This document shows positions 8,660 to 17,140 of a DNA stretch of 64,000 nt, piece by piece. This stretch comes from Aeromicrobium ginsengisoli. Its GTDB lineage: Bacteria; Actinomycetota; Actinomycetes; Propionibacteriales; Nocardioidaceae. Each line of letters opens with the position of its first letter. Position 1 is the stretch's first letter. The stretch spans positions 620,001 through 684,000 of the forward strand of contig NZ_SDPQ02000002.1 of assembly GCF_004134905.2 (NCBI RefSeq), read 5' to 3'. A program made the position numbers and the translations under genes. The notes beneath the pieces were generated by a model. The model ran no database searches and was not told the origin of the DNA. It saw nothing but the letters and a program-made list of their open reading frames with translations.

Positions 8660-8953
8660 ATGTTGTCAGACCCCATCCTCCCCATCGAGCCGAACTCCGT
8701 CCTCGCTCATGCATGGGTCCTGAGCGTCTTCCGAGTGGAGGATCACAAGGCCCAGCAGCGGGTCTTGGAGGCCCTGCGCCGCCTCAGGCGTGGCGACCTG
8801 ACCGCAGTGGGGACGCAGCGGGACGGCGAGACCTTCGTCATCATCGACTGGAACTCTGCGTCGGACGAGACCCAAGCCAAGCAGGTCGTGATGGCTGCTG
8901 ATCGGCACGCCGCGATCACGTTCACGAGCAAGCACGGAGCGGTGTCCCTGTGA
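8660..8953 (+). CDS. hypothetical 97-residue protein
   Basis: I do not recognise this protein. It is 97 residues, soluble, with a central basic segment (EALRRLRRGDLTAVG) and a predicted alternating helix/strand pattern (FVIIDWNS, ITFTSKHGAVSL). The ATG at 8660 has GGCGGA 7 bases upstream. It sits 21 bp ahead of the GAF-ANTAR gene at 8975 and probably shares its mRNA. The 204 bp before it, divergent from the other GAF-ANTAR gene, hold its promoter but no further gene. Ordinary codon use supports it being coding. Confidence 0.65.
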   Translation: MLSDPILPIEPNSVLAHAWVLSVFRVEDHKAQQRVLEALRRLRRGDLTAVGTQRDGETFVIIDWNSASDETQAKQVVMAADRHAAITFTSKHGAVSL

Positions 8954-8974
8954 GAACTTCGGCAAGGCAATCCC

Positions 8975-9670
8975 ATGAGGTCTGAGGACGAGTGGGAGAT
9001 GTTGTCGGAGACCGTCCGTGCGATGGGTGCCGCCTCCGGCCTGACGCACACCCTGGAGTCGGCGGTCAGCGGGGCGTTGGAGATCGTCCCCCATGCCGAG
9101 CACGCGGGACTGTCACTCGTCTACGGCCGGACCCGTATCGAGACTCCCGCGGCCACGGGCGACGTCGCCCGTCGCGGCGACGAGCTGCAGTACGAGCTGG
9201 GCGAAGGTCCGTGCCTGCAGTCCATCCACGAGCAGGAGACGGTGTGGAGTGGTGACCTGACGGTCGAGCGCCGGTGGCCGCGCTGGTCACGTCGGGCCAG
9301 TGACGAGCTCGGCGTCAGGAGCATGTTGTGCTTCCAGCTCTTCGTCTCGCACGACGTCCTCGGCGCCCTGAACCTCTATTCGAGCCGGCCCAACGCGTTC
9401 GAGTCGGAGGATCGCACGACCGGGCTCGCCCTTGCGGCTCACATCGCGGTGGCTCTCAGCTCGGCGCAGGACGCCGAGGGTCAGGCCAGCGCCCTGCTGG
9501 GTGCGTCCACGATCGGCCAGGCCCAGGGGATCCTCATGCAGCGGTATGAGCTCGTCCCGTCCCAGGCCTTCCTGGTGCTTGCCCGCGCGGCACAACGAGA
9601 CGACAGCACGCTCCTCGAGGTCGCCGAAAGGCTGATCGAGGCGACGGTGCGCCCTCCCGTCGGGACCTGA
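8975..9670 (+). CDS. GAF-ANTAR domain protein
   Basis: A 231-residue regulator with a GAF domain (about residues 20-155; QYELGEGPCLQSIHEQ and LCFQLFVSHDVLGALNLYSS) and an ANTAR RNA-binding domain (about 170-225; IGQAQGILMQRYELVPSQAF). It has no receiver domain, so input is probably a ligand or redox cue at the GAF domain rather than phosphorylation. It follows the unknown 97-residue gene by 21 bp. Target leaders would carry two adjacent hairpins; I did not find a convincing one in this window. Confidence 0.9.
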   Translation: MRSEDEWEMLSETVRAMGAASGLTHTLESAVSGALEIVPHAEHAGLSLVYGRTRIETPAATGDVARRGDELQYELGEGPCLQSIHEQETVWSGDLTVERRWPRWSRRASDELGVRSMLCFQLFVSHDVLGALNLYSSRPNAFESEDRTTGLALAAHIAVALSSAQDAEGQASALLGASTIGQAQGILMQRYELVPSQAFLVLARAAQRDDSTLLEVAERLIEATVRPPVGT

Positions 9671-9757
9671 TCGTGCCCGGCATTGCTCGCCTGTGACACG
9701 CTGACCGAACGGTCGGCCGTCATGAGGCGTCGTTGACCGGAGGGCTGAGGAGGATCC

Positions 9758-10488
9758 ATGTCGGCGGTCGATCTGACGGGTACGCGGCGCGGCAAGCGCG
9801 CGGCCGACGCCGCGGGCCAGATCGCGCTCATCGTGGGGCTGTGGCTGCTCTATCTGCTGTGCCGGCACCTGTTCGAGGGGTCCGAGCAGGTCGCGAGGGC
9901 GCACGCCGACGACGTCTGGTCGCTGGAACGCACCCTGAGGCTGCCCAGTGAGGCGACGCTGCAGGGCTGGGTGCTCCACTCCGACGCCGCGATCCAGGTC
10001 ATCAACGGGATCTATCGTTACGTCCACTTCCCGGCGATGTTCGTCACCCTCGCCCTCCTGTACGTCCGGCGGCGCGACGTCTATCGCTGGTTCCGCAACG
10101 TGCTCGTGCTGACGACGGGTCTGGCGCTGGTGGGGCACATCGCCTATCCGCTCTCACCTCCGCGGCTCGAACCCGGCTTCGGCATGGTCGACACGGGGCT
10201 GGAGTTCGGCCAGAGCACGTACGCCGGGAAGCCGGGCACGGGATTCACCAACCAGCTGGCCGCGATGCCGTCGATGCACGTGGCCTGGGCCGCTCTCATC
10301 GCGTTCACGACGATCCTGTGCCTGCGCACCCCGTGGCGCTGGCTCGCGCGCTGTATGCCGTGATGATCCTGCTGGTGGTCGTGGTGACCGGCAACCACTA
10401 CTGGCTCGACGGGATCGTCGGAGTGATGCTCCTCGCGATCGCGCTGCTCGTGTTTCGGCCGCCGCGCTCCGCGGACGTACGCACCTAG
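9758..10488 (+). pseudogene. PAP2/AUR1-like membrane phosphatase, frameshifted
   Basis: The reading frame from ATG 9758 (AGGAGG upstream) encodes an integral-membrane protein of the PAP2/inositol-phosphoceramide-synthase-like family: about five membrane helices, YPLSPPRL and the catalytic AMPSMHVAWA near residue 170. It then meets TGA at 10361. The remaining essential motif, GNHYWLDG with the catalytic His and Asp, continues in another frame from about 10350 to a TAG at 10486. Restoring one base in the GCGCGCTG run near 10350 would read through as WLARLYAVMILLVVVV. This is either a recent disabling deletion or a sequencing error in a GC-rich run. Downstream it shares a CTAG stop with the opposite gene. 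Confidence 0.8.
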
Positions 10489-10871
10489 AGGCCCAGCAGG
10501 ATCTCGAGCAGGCTCTTCTTGCGAGGCGTCGGGGACGGCGACGGTGTCGGCTGGGTCGTCGGAGGCGGCGACGTGGTCGTTGAGGTCGGCTTGGGCTTGA
10601 CCACTGGCTTGGGTGCCTGCGTGGCGGGGCCCGTCGCGTCCGACGAGGGCGTCGTGGCGTCAGGGCTCGGCGTGGCCTTGGGCGTCGGCTTTGGCTTGGA
10701 GGTGGCCGCCGGGTCGCGGGCGACGACCGGGGCATCGTTGCCGGCCTGCGGCACCGAGGCGATGCGGTCGGCGGCTGCTGTGTCGCTGCGGGTGAACGTC
10801 AGCACTGTCGCGGTCGCGATCGTGGTGACGACGGCGGCCATGGCGACCTTGTGGGTCTTGCTCGTCCGCAT
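10485..10871 (-). CDS. secreted or membrane-anchored Pro/Thr-rich protein
   Basis: A 128-residue protein with no recognised domain. Residues 9-28 form a signal peptide or anchor; most of the rest is a low-complexity Pro/Thr/Ser/Lys linker (KPKPTPKATPSPDATTPSS and similar), ending in RKKSLLEILLGL, a short amphipathic tail. Such composition is typical of extended cell-wall-spanning segments in actinobacteria. The stop codon shares CTAG with the converging PAP2 gene. Role unknown. Confidence 0.6.
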   Translation of the reverse strand: MRTSKTHKVAMAAVVTTIATATVLTFTRSDTAAADRIASVPQAGNDAPVVARDPAATSKPKPTPKATPSPDATTPSSDATGPATQAPKPVVKPKPTSTTTSPPPTTQPTPSPSPTPRKKSLLEILLGL

Positions 10872-10946
10872 GGGAGTGCTCCTCGCGGGGATACGGGCGT
10901 ACGGCGGAAGGGGTGCGTAGGCGGCATCGGCGACGCACGAGACAGC

Positions 10947-11069
10947 CTATCGGTCGACCTCCTCCTGGGCCGAATCGTCTGCAACCTGAGACTCCTGGAG
11001 CGCCAAGGCCGTGCACACGTCGAGGTGTGCCGCGCCGAACGCGAGGAGAGCGAGTCGGGGTCGAGCCAT
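10947..11069 (-). CDS. possible 40-residue small protein divergent from marR
   Basis: A 40-codon open frame starting at ATG 11069 with GGAGG 6 bases upstream, encoding MARPRLALLAFGAAHLDV and then an acidic tail. It lies 13 bp from the MarR palindrome and runs away from marR, so it could be a co-regulated small gene. No homology is recognised and the frame is short, so it may be chance. Confidence 0.3.
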   Translation of the reverse strand: MARPRLALLAFGAAHLDVCTALALQESQVADDSAQEEVDR

Positions 11070-11082
11070 GAGGTGCCTCCGC

Positions 11083-11106
11083 ACATAGATTCCATGGAAT
11101 GTATGT
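11083..11106. promoter_or_regulatory. MarR-type palindromic operator
   Basis: A 24-bp inverted repeat with 11 of 12 base pairs matching, centred on a perfect 12-bp core ATTCCATGGAAT (11089-11100). A weaker relative, ATTCCAAGGAAG, follows at 11123-11134, and CGGAAT again just before the gene. The marR start is 58 bp away. MarR proteins typically bind such palindromes in their own promoter. Confidence 0.7.
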
Positions 11107-11164
11107 GTTAGCGTAGCAACATGATTCCAAGGAAGTTACTTACACGGAATGCGTGTGGTGCGGC

Positions 11165-11608
11165 ATGACCGATCTTGACACGGTCTTCACCGACCTCGTC
11201 CGCTATCAGATCGGGCTGTGGAACGCGGTCGATGCGAGGCTCCGCGCCGATCACGGCCTGCAGCTGAGCCACTTCGAGCCGCTGCAGATCATCGCCCATC
11301 GGGAGGGCTGCCGGGTCTTCGACATCGCCGAGGACATGGTCATCTCCGTCGGCGGCACCAGCAAGCTCGTCGACCGGCTCGAGGCTGCTGGCCACGTACG
11401 CCGCAAGGCCAACCCGGGCGACCGCAGGTCCTCGATCATCGAGCTCACCCCGGGCGGCCGGCGCCTGCTGGACAGGGCCACCGCGACGTACGAGGACGAG
11501 CTCCGTGTGCGGCTGGGCTCGTTGATCCCGGCGACCGAGCTCGACCGGCTGGCATCGATCCTCGCGACCTTGCGCGCCGCCACCGTGAAGGTCGACGACG
11601 ATGACTGA
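11165..11608 (+). CDS. MarR-family transcriptional regulator
   Basis: A 147-residue winged-helix dimer of the MarR family. The helix-turn-helix and wing are at about residues 50-95 (FDIAEDMVISVGGTSKLVDRLEAAGHVRRKANPGDRRSSI). ATG 11165 is preferred over an in-frame GTG at 11153; neither has a strong ribosome site. It overlaps the oxidoreductase gene by 8 bases, so the two are one operon, most likely repressed by MarR at the palindrome upstream and induced by a small reactive or phenolic compound that the oxidoreductase then reduces. Confidence 0.9.
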   Translation: MTDLDTVFTDLVRYQIGLWNAVDARLRADHGLQLSHFEPLQIIAHREGCRVFDIAEDMVISVGGTSKLVDRLEAAGHVRRKANPGDRRSSIIELTPGGRRLLDRATATYEDELRVRLGSLIPATELDRLASILATLRAATVKVDDDD

Positions 11609-12581
11609 CACGATGCGCGCGGTCGTGCTGGACGCGCCCGGCTCGCCCGAAGCCCTCGAAATCCGCGACCTGCCGGTGCCGACCCCCGAGCCCGGATGGG
11701 TGCTGATCCGGATCAAGGCGTTCGGCCTGAACCGCTCCGAGCTGCACACTCGCCTGGGCCTGGCCGAAGGGGTCACCTTCCCGCGCGTGCTCGGCATCGA
11801 GGCGACCGGTGTCGTGGCCGCCTGCCCCGGCGGCGAGTTCGTGCCGGGACAACAGGTCGTGACGATGATGGGCGGCATGGGCCGCCAGTTCGACGGCGGC
11901 TACGCGGAGTACACCTGCGTACCGGCCGACCAGGTGATCCCGTTCAACAGCGAGCTCGACTGGGCCACGCTGGGCGCGGTGCCCGAGATGCTCCAGACGG
12001 CACATGGGTCGCTGACTGTCGGCCTCGACGGGCAGGCCGGGCACAGCATCCTGATCCGTGGCGGTACCTCGTCGGTGGGAATGGCGACCGCGATCCTGGC
12101 CAAGCAGCGCGGGATGACGGTGTTCTCGACGACGCGCGACCCCGCTCGCGCCGCCTCGTTGACCGGGATTGGCGTCGATCACGTGATCATCGACGACGGC
12201 GACGTGGCCACGCAGGTGCGCGCCATCGCGTCCTCAGGGGTCGACACCGCGCTGGAGCTGGTCGGCACGCCCACGCTGCCCGACACGCTTCGCAGCGTCC
12301 GCGTGCACGGCGTCGTGTGCTTCACCGGAATGCTGTCGAACGAGTGGCTCGTCCGCGACTTCTACCCGATCGGCTACCTCCCTCAAGGCGTACGCCTGAC
12401 GGCGTATGGCGGCGAGGCCGGTGACCTGCCCGCGGCGGTGCTGCAGGACTACCTCGACGCTGCGGCCGCTGGCGACGTCGTGGTCCCGCTCGACCGGGCG
12501 TACGCCTTCGACGAGATCGTCGAGGCGCACCGAGCGCTCGAGCACGGTCACGGCAGCGGCAAGCTCGTCGTCACGGTCTGA
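11601..12581 (+). CDS. MDR-family NADPH:quinone-type oxidoreductase
   Basis: A 326-residue medium-chain dehydrogenase/reductase: an N-terminal GroES-like domain (FGLNRSELHTRLG, LGIEATGVV) and a Rossmann domain (ILIRGGTSSVGMATAILAKQ, about residues 150-170). The zinc-binding cysteines of alcohol dehydrogenases are missing, so it belongs with zinc-free quinone or enone reductases. It is the effector gene of the marR operon (8-base overlap). Substrate unknown. Confidence 0.87.
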   Translation: MTDTMRAVVLDAPGSPEALEIRDLPVPTPEPGWVLIRIKAFGLNRSELHTRLGLAEGVTFPRVLGIEATGVVAACPGGEFVPGQQVVTMMGGMGRQFDGGYAEYTCVPADQVIPFNSELDWATLGAVPEMLQTAHGSLTVGLDGQAGHSILIRGGTSSVGMATAILAKQRGMTVFSTTRDPARAASLTGIGVDHVIIDDGDVATQVRAIASSGVDTALELVGTPTLPDTLRSVRVHGVVCFTGMLSNEWLVRDFYPIGYLPQGVRLTAYGGEAGDLPAAVLQDYLDAAAAGDVVVPLDRAYAFDEIVEAHRALEHGHGSGKLVVTV

Positions 12582-12622
12582 CCGGGGAGCGGGGAGCTCG
12601 GCCGGTCGGGTAGTTTCGCGCC

Positions 12623-14299
12623 ATGACGGACTCTGCACCCGGCAACCCGGTGATCCTCGTGGTCGCCGCCACCCCTGAGCACCAGGCGATCCTGAGCGAC
12701 GAGTTCGCCAGCCGCTACGCCCGCGACTACGACCTGCATGTCGTGCAGGGCGGAGCCGACGCGTACGCGCTCAAGGGCTACCTGATGTCCGAAGGCCGGC
12801 AGGTCGCGCTGGTCGCGGTCGACCACTCCCTCGAGGGGGGCGCGCTGCCGCTGCTCGACAAGCTCCGCGTCGCGTCGCCGACGAGCCGGCGCGTGGCGCT
12901 CGTGCCGGCGGCGAGGTTCGCCGCGGCCCTCGAAGAGCTCCGCCCGGCCCTGGGGCAGGGCCGACTCGACACCTACCTGATCATTCCCCAAGGCGCCCGC
13001 GACGAGGAGTTCCACACCGCGATCTCGGAGTACCTCTCGGACTGGAGCTGGTCCGCGACGACGCCGGTCGTCGCCGGCGTGCAGATCGTGGACGACGGCA
13101 CTCAGCCCTCGATCCCGGCAATCCGTGACTTCTTCGACCGCATGGGTTCGGCCTACGAGCGCTTCCACCCCGACAGCGACGAGGGGCGTGAGCTGATCGC
13201 CTCGATAGACGGTGATGCGACCCTGCCGATCGTCAAGGCGTACGGGCGAGATCCCGTGACCGCCGCGACCGAGCGGTCCGTCGCGGCCGCGTTCTACGGC
13301 ACGCCGGCCAACCTCGGCGACGACTTCGTGGCCGACCTGTTGATCGTCGGCGGCGGGCCTGCGGGCCTGGCGGCGGCGGTCTACGGTGCGTCGGAGGGAC
13401 TCAGCACGGTCGTCCTGGAGTCCGATGCGATCGGCGGTCAGGCCGGCACGAGCTCGATGATCCGCAACTACCTCGGCTTTCCCCGCGGCGTCTCCGGCAT
13501 GCGCCTGGCCCTCCGGGCGCGCGTGCAGGCGACCCGCTTCGGTGCGCGGCTCTACACCGGGCGCGCGGTCACCGGCCTGCGCGTCGGCGACGTCCACGAG
13601 GTCGACTTCGACGGCGGCACGCTGCGTGCTCGTACGGTGCTGGTGGCGTGCGGCGTCACGTACCGCCGCCTCGGGGTGCCCACACTCGAGGAGCTCGAGG
13701 GTCGCGGCGTGCACTACGGCGCAGCGACGAGCGTCGCTCGCGACATGCAGGGTCGCGACGTCTACATCGTCGGAGGTGGCAACTCCGCAGGTCAGGCCGC
13801 GCTGCACCTCGCCCGGTTCGCCAACAGCGTCACCATCGTGGTCCGCCGTCGGAGCCTCGAGGAGACGATGTCGACGTACCTCATCGACGAGATCGCGACG
13901 CACAAGCGCATCTCGCTGCGCACCGGCGCCCACGTCGTCGACGGTGGCGGTGAGGGCCGGCTGGAGTGGATCTGCCTCGAGACCTCGGACGGCGTGATCG
14001 ACCGGATGCCCGCGGACGGGCTGTTCCTGCTGCTGGGTGCCGATCCCGGCTGCAGCTGGCTGCCGCCCGAGGTCGCCCAGGACGAGCGCGGCTTCGTCCT
14101 CACCGGCCGCGAGATCCCGATGGACCGCTGGGTCAACGGCCGGCCACCGGCACCGCTGGAGACGACGGCCCCGGGCATCTTCGCAGCCGGCGACGTCAGG
14201 TCCGGCTCGATGAAGCGCGTGGCGTCCGCGAGTGGCGAAGGCGCGGCATCGGTGTCACAGGTGCACGGGCACCTCGCGCCGACCGCACCGGTGAGCTGA
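12623..14299 (+). CDS. thioredoxin-reductase-like flavoprotein with N-terminal receiver-like domain
   Basis: A 558-residue protein. Residues 1 to about 150 look like a response-regulator receiver fold ([40 protein letters not shown]), but aligned phosphoacceptor residues are not obvious. From residue 235 follows a class II pyridine nucleotide-disulphide oxidoreductase: FAD motif VGGGPAG (242-248), NADPH motif [11 protein letters not shown] (383-393) and the C-terminal FAD-contact [16 protein letters not shown]. The redox CxxC that thioredoxin reductases carry between these is absent; the stretch reads HYGAATSVA. So it can move electrons from NADPH to FAD but probably not to thioredoxin. A TAGTTT hexamer 6 bases before the ATG suggests a leaderless mRNA. 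Confidence 0.85.
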   Translation: MTDSAPGNPVILVVAATPEHQAILSDEFASRYARDYDLHVVQGGADAYALKGYLMSEGRQVALVAVDHSLEGGALPLLDKLRVASPTSRRVALVPAARFAAALEELRPALGQGRLDTYLIIPQGARDEEFHTAISEYLSDWSWSATTPVVAGVQIVDDGTQPSIPAIRDFFDRMGSAYERFHPDSDEGRELIASIDGDATLPIVKAYGRDPVTAATERSVAAAFYGTPANLGDDFVADLLIVGGGPAGLAAAVYGASEGLSTVVLESDAIGGQAGTSSMIRNYLGFPRGVSGMRLALRARVQATRFGARLYTGRAVTGLRVGDVHEVDFDGGTLRARTVLVACGVTYRRLGVPTLEELEGRGVHYGAATSVARDMQGRDVYIVGGGNSAGQAALHLARFANSVTIVVRRRSLEETMSTYLIDEIATHKRISLRTGAHVVDGGGEGRLEWICLETSDGVIDRMPADGLFLLLGADPGCSWLPPEVAQDERGFVLTGREIPMDRWVNGRPPAPLETTAPGIFAAGDVRSGSMKRVASASGEGAASVSQVHGHLAPTAPVS

Positions 14300-14300
14300 G

Positions 14301-14807
14301 TCAGTCGGACGTACGGGACGGGCGCCAGCTCGTCGCAAGCATCCCGGCGGCGCCGAGGATGCCGGCTGCCGCGGCGCCCAGCCCGAGCGCGACACCGTCG
14401 AGGTCGAGGTCCAGGGCATGGTCGAGCGAAGCCTGGCCACCGCCGAGCACGGCCAGGGCGGTCAGCGCGAACGCGATCGTCATGACGTACTCATAGCCCT
14501 CACCTTCGCGGAAGATGAAGAACCCGTTGCGCCGGTGCACCGTCACGAACGCGACCGTCATGATGCCGACGCCCGCCGCGGCGGCGAACGGCACGAGGAA
14601 GCCGACGAGCAGGGCGGCGCCTGCGGCGAGCTCGAGGTAGGAGCTGACGGCGGCGTGCACCTTGGCCGGCCGCAGCCCGATGCTCTCGAACCAGCTGGCG
14701 GTGCCCTTGAGGCCGCCGGGGCCGAAGCCGTGGTTCCACCCGTGCGCGATCAACGTGACGCCGAGAGCGAGCCTGAGGATCAGGGACGCGGTGTCGAGCT
14801 CGTTCAT
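14301..14807 (-). CDS. DoxX-family membrane protein
   Basis: A 168-residue integral-membrane protein of the DoxX/SURF4 type with four hydrophobic helices. The first carries LALGVTLIAHGWNHGFG and GGLKGTASWFESIGL, typical of the family. AAGGAG precedes ATG 14807. It converges on the flavoprotein gene with one base between stops. The family is linked to redox or quinone-related complexes, but no reaction can be assigned here. Confidence 0.85.
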   Translation of the reverse strand: MNELDTASLILRLALGVTLIAHGWNHGFGPGGLKGTASWFESIGLRPAKVHAAVSSYLELAAGAALLVGFLVPFAAAAGVGIMTVAFVTVHRRNGFFIFREGEGYEYVMTIAFALTALAVLGGGQASLDHALDLDLDGVALGLGAAAAGILGAAGMLATSWRPSRTSD

Positions 14808-14837
14808 CAGACTCCTTGGGTATGTGCGACGGACAGC

Positions 14838-15527
14838 CTACGTGCGGCGGACCCATCGGGTCAGCAGGCCGCCATCGGCCTCGATGGCGTGGCCGAGAGT
14901 CATGGCGTGGTGCACGAGGTGATGGCCGTGCGCGATCCGTGGCGCGTCGCCGGCCGCGAGGATCGGCGCGATCGTCAGGCACAGCTCGTCGACGAGGTCG
15001 AGCTCGACCAGTCGGCCGTGCAGGCTGGGACCGCCTTCGCACAGCACACGGTTCCAGCCTCTGGCGGCGAACTCGGTGAGCGCAGCGGTCCAGTCGATCT
15101 CGCCGTGACCGGCCTGGATGACCTCGACGGTCTCGCGCAGCGCCGCCACTGCGTCGGGGTCCGCGTCGGCGGTCGTGACGACCGCGATGCCGGGCCGGAC
15201 GAGGGCGGGAGGGATGCCGAGGCTGCGGCTCACCAGCACCATCGTGGGGACGGGAGACAGGCCGAGCCGTGCACGCAGATCCGTGTCGACGTCGAAGTCG
15301 GCGTAGGCCTCGTCGCGCGCGGTGCCGGCGCCGACCACGATGACGTCGGCGAGCGAGCGGAGCAGCGCGAAGACCTGCGTGTCGGCCTCGCCGCCGAGCG
15401 GGCCGGACGTGCCGTCCTGCCCCGTCGCGGCGCCGTCGAGGGTCGTCACGAAGTTCGTACGTATCCACGGGCGGTCGGCGGCCGGATAGGCGTAGAGGCG
15501 TTCGAGCTCGTCGGCGTCGAGGGTCAT
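14838..15527 (-). CDS. RibD C-terminal-type pyrimidine/dihydrofolate reductase
   Basis: A 229-residue NADPH-dependent reductase matching the RibD C-terminal domain (DHFR-like fold): WIRTNFVTTLDGAATG at the N-terminus, DVIVVGAGTARDEAY, VLVSRSLGIP and VLCEGGPSLHGRLVELDLVDELCLTIAP. It lacks a deaminase domain, so it is a stand-alone reductase. TAGGGT lies 6 bases before the ATG, indicating leaderless transcription. The DoxX gene follows on the same strand 30 bp later. Whether it works in riboflavin synthesis or on another substrate is open. Confidence 0.82.
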   Translation of the reverse strand: MTLDADELERLYAYPAADRPWIRTNFVTTLDGAATGQDGTSGPLGGEADTQVFALLRSLADVIVVGAGTARDEAYADFDVDTDLRARLGLSPVPTMVLVSRSLGIPPALVRPGIAVVTTADADPDAVAALRETVEVIQAGHGEIDWTAALTEFAARGWNRVLCEGGPSLHGRLVELDLVDELCLTIAPILAAGDAPRIAHGHHLVHHAMTLGHAIEADGGLLTRWVRRT

Positions 15528-15579
15528 GCCTGAACCCTAAACGCCCCACAGACGCTCGTCGCGTGTGCTGTCATGAGTC

Positions 15580-16521
15580 ATGAGCCCGGTGCCTGCCGCC
15601 ATCGCCAAGGAGATCGCCGGCCTGCGCAAGGCCGTACGCGCGACAGTGCCGGCCAGGACCGGCGCGAACCTGCTGATCGGCAGCTGGAACCTGCGGGCGT
15701 TCGGCGACCTGACGGAGAAGTGGAACGCGGGCCCCAAGGACTCGCCCAAGCGCGACTGGCGGTCCGTAGCGCTGATCGCCGAGATCGTCGCGCACTTCGA
15801 CGTCTTCGCGGTGCAGGAGGTGCGGCGCAACACGACGGCGCTGCGGTTCCTGATGGAGCGACTGGGTCCGTCGTGGCGATTCATCACGTCCGACGTCACG
15901 GAGGGCGACGCCGGCAACGGCGAGCGGCTGACGTTCCTCTACGACTCCGCACGCGTGCAGCCGTCGGGACTGGTCGGCGAGATCGTGCTGCCCGACGCGG
16001 TCGACAGGCCCGCCACGCAGTTCGCCCGGTCGCCGTACGCCGCGAGCTTCACGTCCCGCGGGGTCGAGTTCATCCTCACGACGGTGCACATCATCTGGGG
16101 CAAGAACGCCGCTGCTCGTGTGCCGGAGCTGTCGGCGTTCGCGCAGTGGATGCGGGCGTGGGCCGACCGTACGGACGACTGGAACCAGAACCTGTTCGTG
16201 CTCGGCGACTTCAACATCGACCGGCTCGACGACCCGCTCTACCAGGCGTTCATCTCGACGGGCCTGTTCACACCCGGCGACCTCAGCGCCGTGCCGCGAA
16301 CGATCTTCGACGACGACAAGTCCAAGCACTTCTACGACCAGATCGCGTGGTTCTGGGACACCGACAGCCCCGTGCTCGCCGACATCCTCACGGGGCTGAG
16401 CTACGCCAGCGCCGGCTCGGTCGACTTCGTCCCGCACGTGTTCGCCGGGTCGACCAAGAACGAGCTGTCGTGGCGCATCTCCGACCACTTCCCGCTGTGG
16501 GTCGAGTTCCACCTCGACTGA
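15580..16521 (+). CDS. endonuclease/exonuclease/phosphatase (EEP) family protein
   Basis: A 313-residue soluble EEP-fold metal-dependent phosphoesterase. Family motifs in order are SWNLRAFGD (Asn metal/phosphate contact), FAVQEVRRN (catalytic Glu), LTTVHIIWG, LGDFNIDRLDDPLY (GDFN) and RISDHFPLWVEF (SDHxP). No signal peptide or membrane segment is present, so it acts in the cytoplasm. Substrate could be a nucleic acid, nucleotide or phosphoester; nothing in the neighbourhood decides this. Confidence 0.85.
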   Translation: MSPVPAAIAKEIAGLRKAVRATVPARTGANLLIGSWNLRAFGDLTEKWNAGPKDSPKRDWRSVALIAEIVAHFDVFAVQEVRRNTTALRFLMERLGPSWRFITSDVTEGDAGNGERLTFLYDSARVQPSGLVGEIVLPDAVDRPATQFARSPYAASFTSRGVEFILTTVHIIWGKNAAARVPELSAFAQWMRAWADRTDDWNQNLFVLGDFNIDRLDDPLYQAFISTGLFTPGDLSAVPRTIFDDDKSKHFYDQIAWFWDTDSPVLADILTGLSYASAGSVDFVPHVFAGSTKNELSWRISDHFPLWVEFHLD

Positions 16522-16540
16522 GTCGTCATAGGCTGGGGAC

Positions 16541-16879
16541 ATGGAAGCCGTGAATGTCCTGCAGCCGCCGTCGGGCGACGGTTGTGCCGAGTGCCTTGCC
16601 GCCGGCGGGTGGTGGGTGCACCTGCGCCGTTGCGCCGCGTGCGGCCACGTCGGCTGCTGCGACACCTCGCCGATGCAGCACGGCACCAAGCACTTCCAGG
16701 AGACCGGACACCCGGTCATGCAGTCGTACGAGCCGGGCGAGGACTGGTTCTGGGACTTCCGCACCGAAGAGGCGCTCGACGGTCCGGAGCTCGCGCCGCC
16801 GCATCACCACCCCGTCGATCAGCCCGTGCCGGGCCCGGCGGGTGCCGTCCCGGTCGACTGGCGGTCGCAGCTCAACTAG
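16541..16879 (+). CDS. UBP-type zinc-finger protein
   Basis: A 112-residue protein made of one UBP-type zinc finger: DGCAECLAAGG, HLRRCAACGHVGCCDTSP, then HGTKHFQETGHPVM, which supply the Cys and His zinc ligands (about residues 11-55). In eukaryotes this fold binds ubiquitin tails; bacterial stand-alone copies have no assigned role. The C-terminal half (VDQPVPGPAGAVPVDWR) is disordered. A TAGGCT hexamer ends 6 bases before the ATG, so the mRNA is probably leaderless. Its TAG shares CTAG with the small gene on the other strand. Confidence 0.88.
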   Translation: MEAVNVLQPPSGDGCAECLAAGGWWVHLRRCAACGHVGCCDTSPMQHGTKHFQETGHPVMQSYEPGEDWFWDFRTEEALDGPELAPPHHHPVDQPVPGPAGAVPVDWRSQLN

Positions 16880-17046
16880 TCCGTCGGCTCGGTCTCCGGC
16901 TCGGGCTCAGGAGCACCGCCCGGCCCCGGGTCACCGCCGGGCAGCACCTCGGGGAACGCCGGATCCGGCAGATCGGGCTGCTTGCTGGGCTCGTCCTCGC
17001 CGGGACCGGCCGGGTCGTGGGCGGGTTCGGGTGGGGCAACGCTCAT
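16876..17046 (-). CDS. small acidic Pro-rich protein (56 residues)
   Basis: A 56-codon gene that is easy to miss. It begins at ATG 17046 with an excellent GAGGAGGAAG ribosome site and ends in a CTAG shared with the UBP gene. The product is almost entirely Pro, Glu, Asp and Gly (for example PAGPGEDEPSKQPDLPDPAF), with about 13 acidic and one or two basic residues, so it must be disordered. No function can be given. Confidence 0.6.
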   Translation of the reverse strand: MSVAPPEPAHDPAGPGEDEPSKQPDLPDPAFPEVLPGGDPGPGGAPEPEPETEPTD

Positions 17047-17140
17047 GCTTCCTCCTCGGGACGCGTGGACAGGGCGTACCCGCGACAGGTGCGCTCAATC
17101 GCTGGCACGATGAACCTGCTGACGTACGAAGGGAGCAGCC

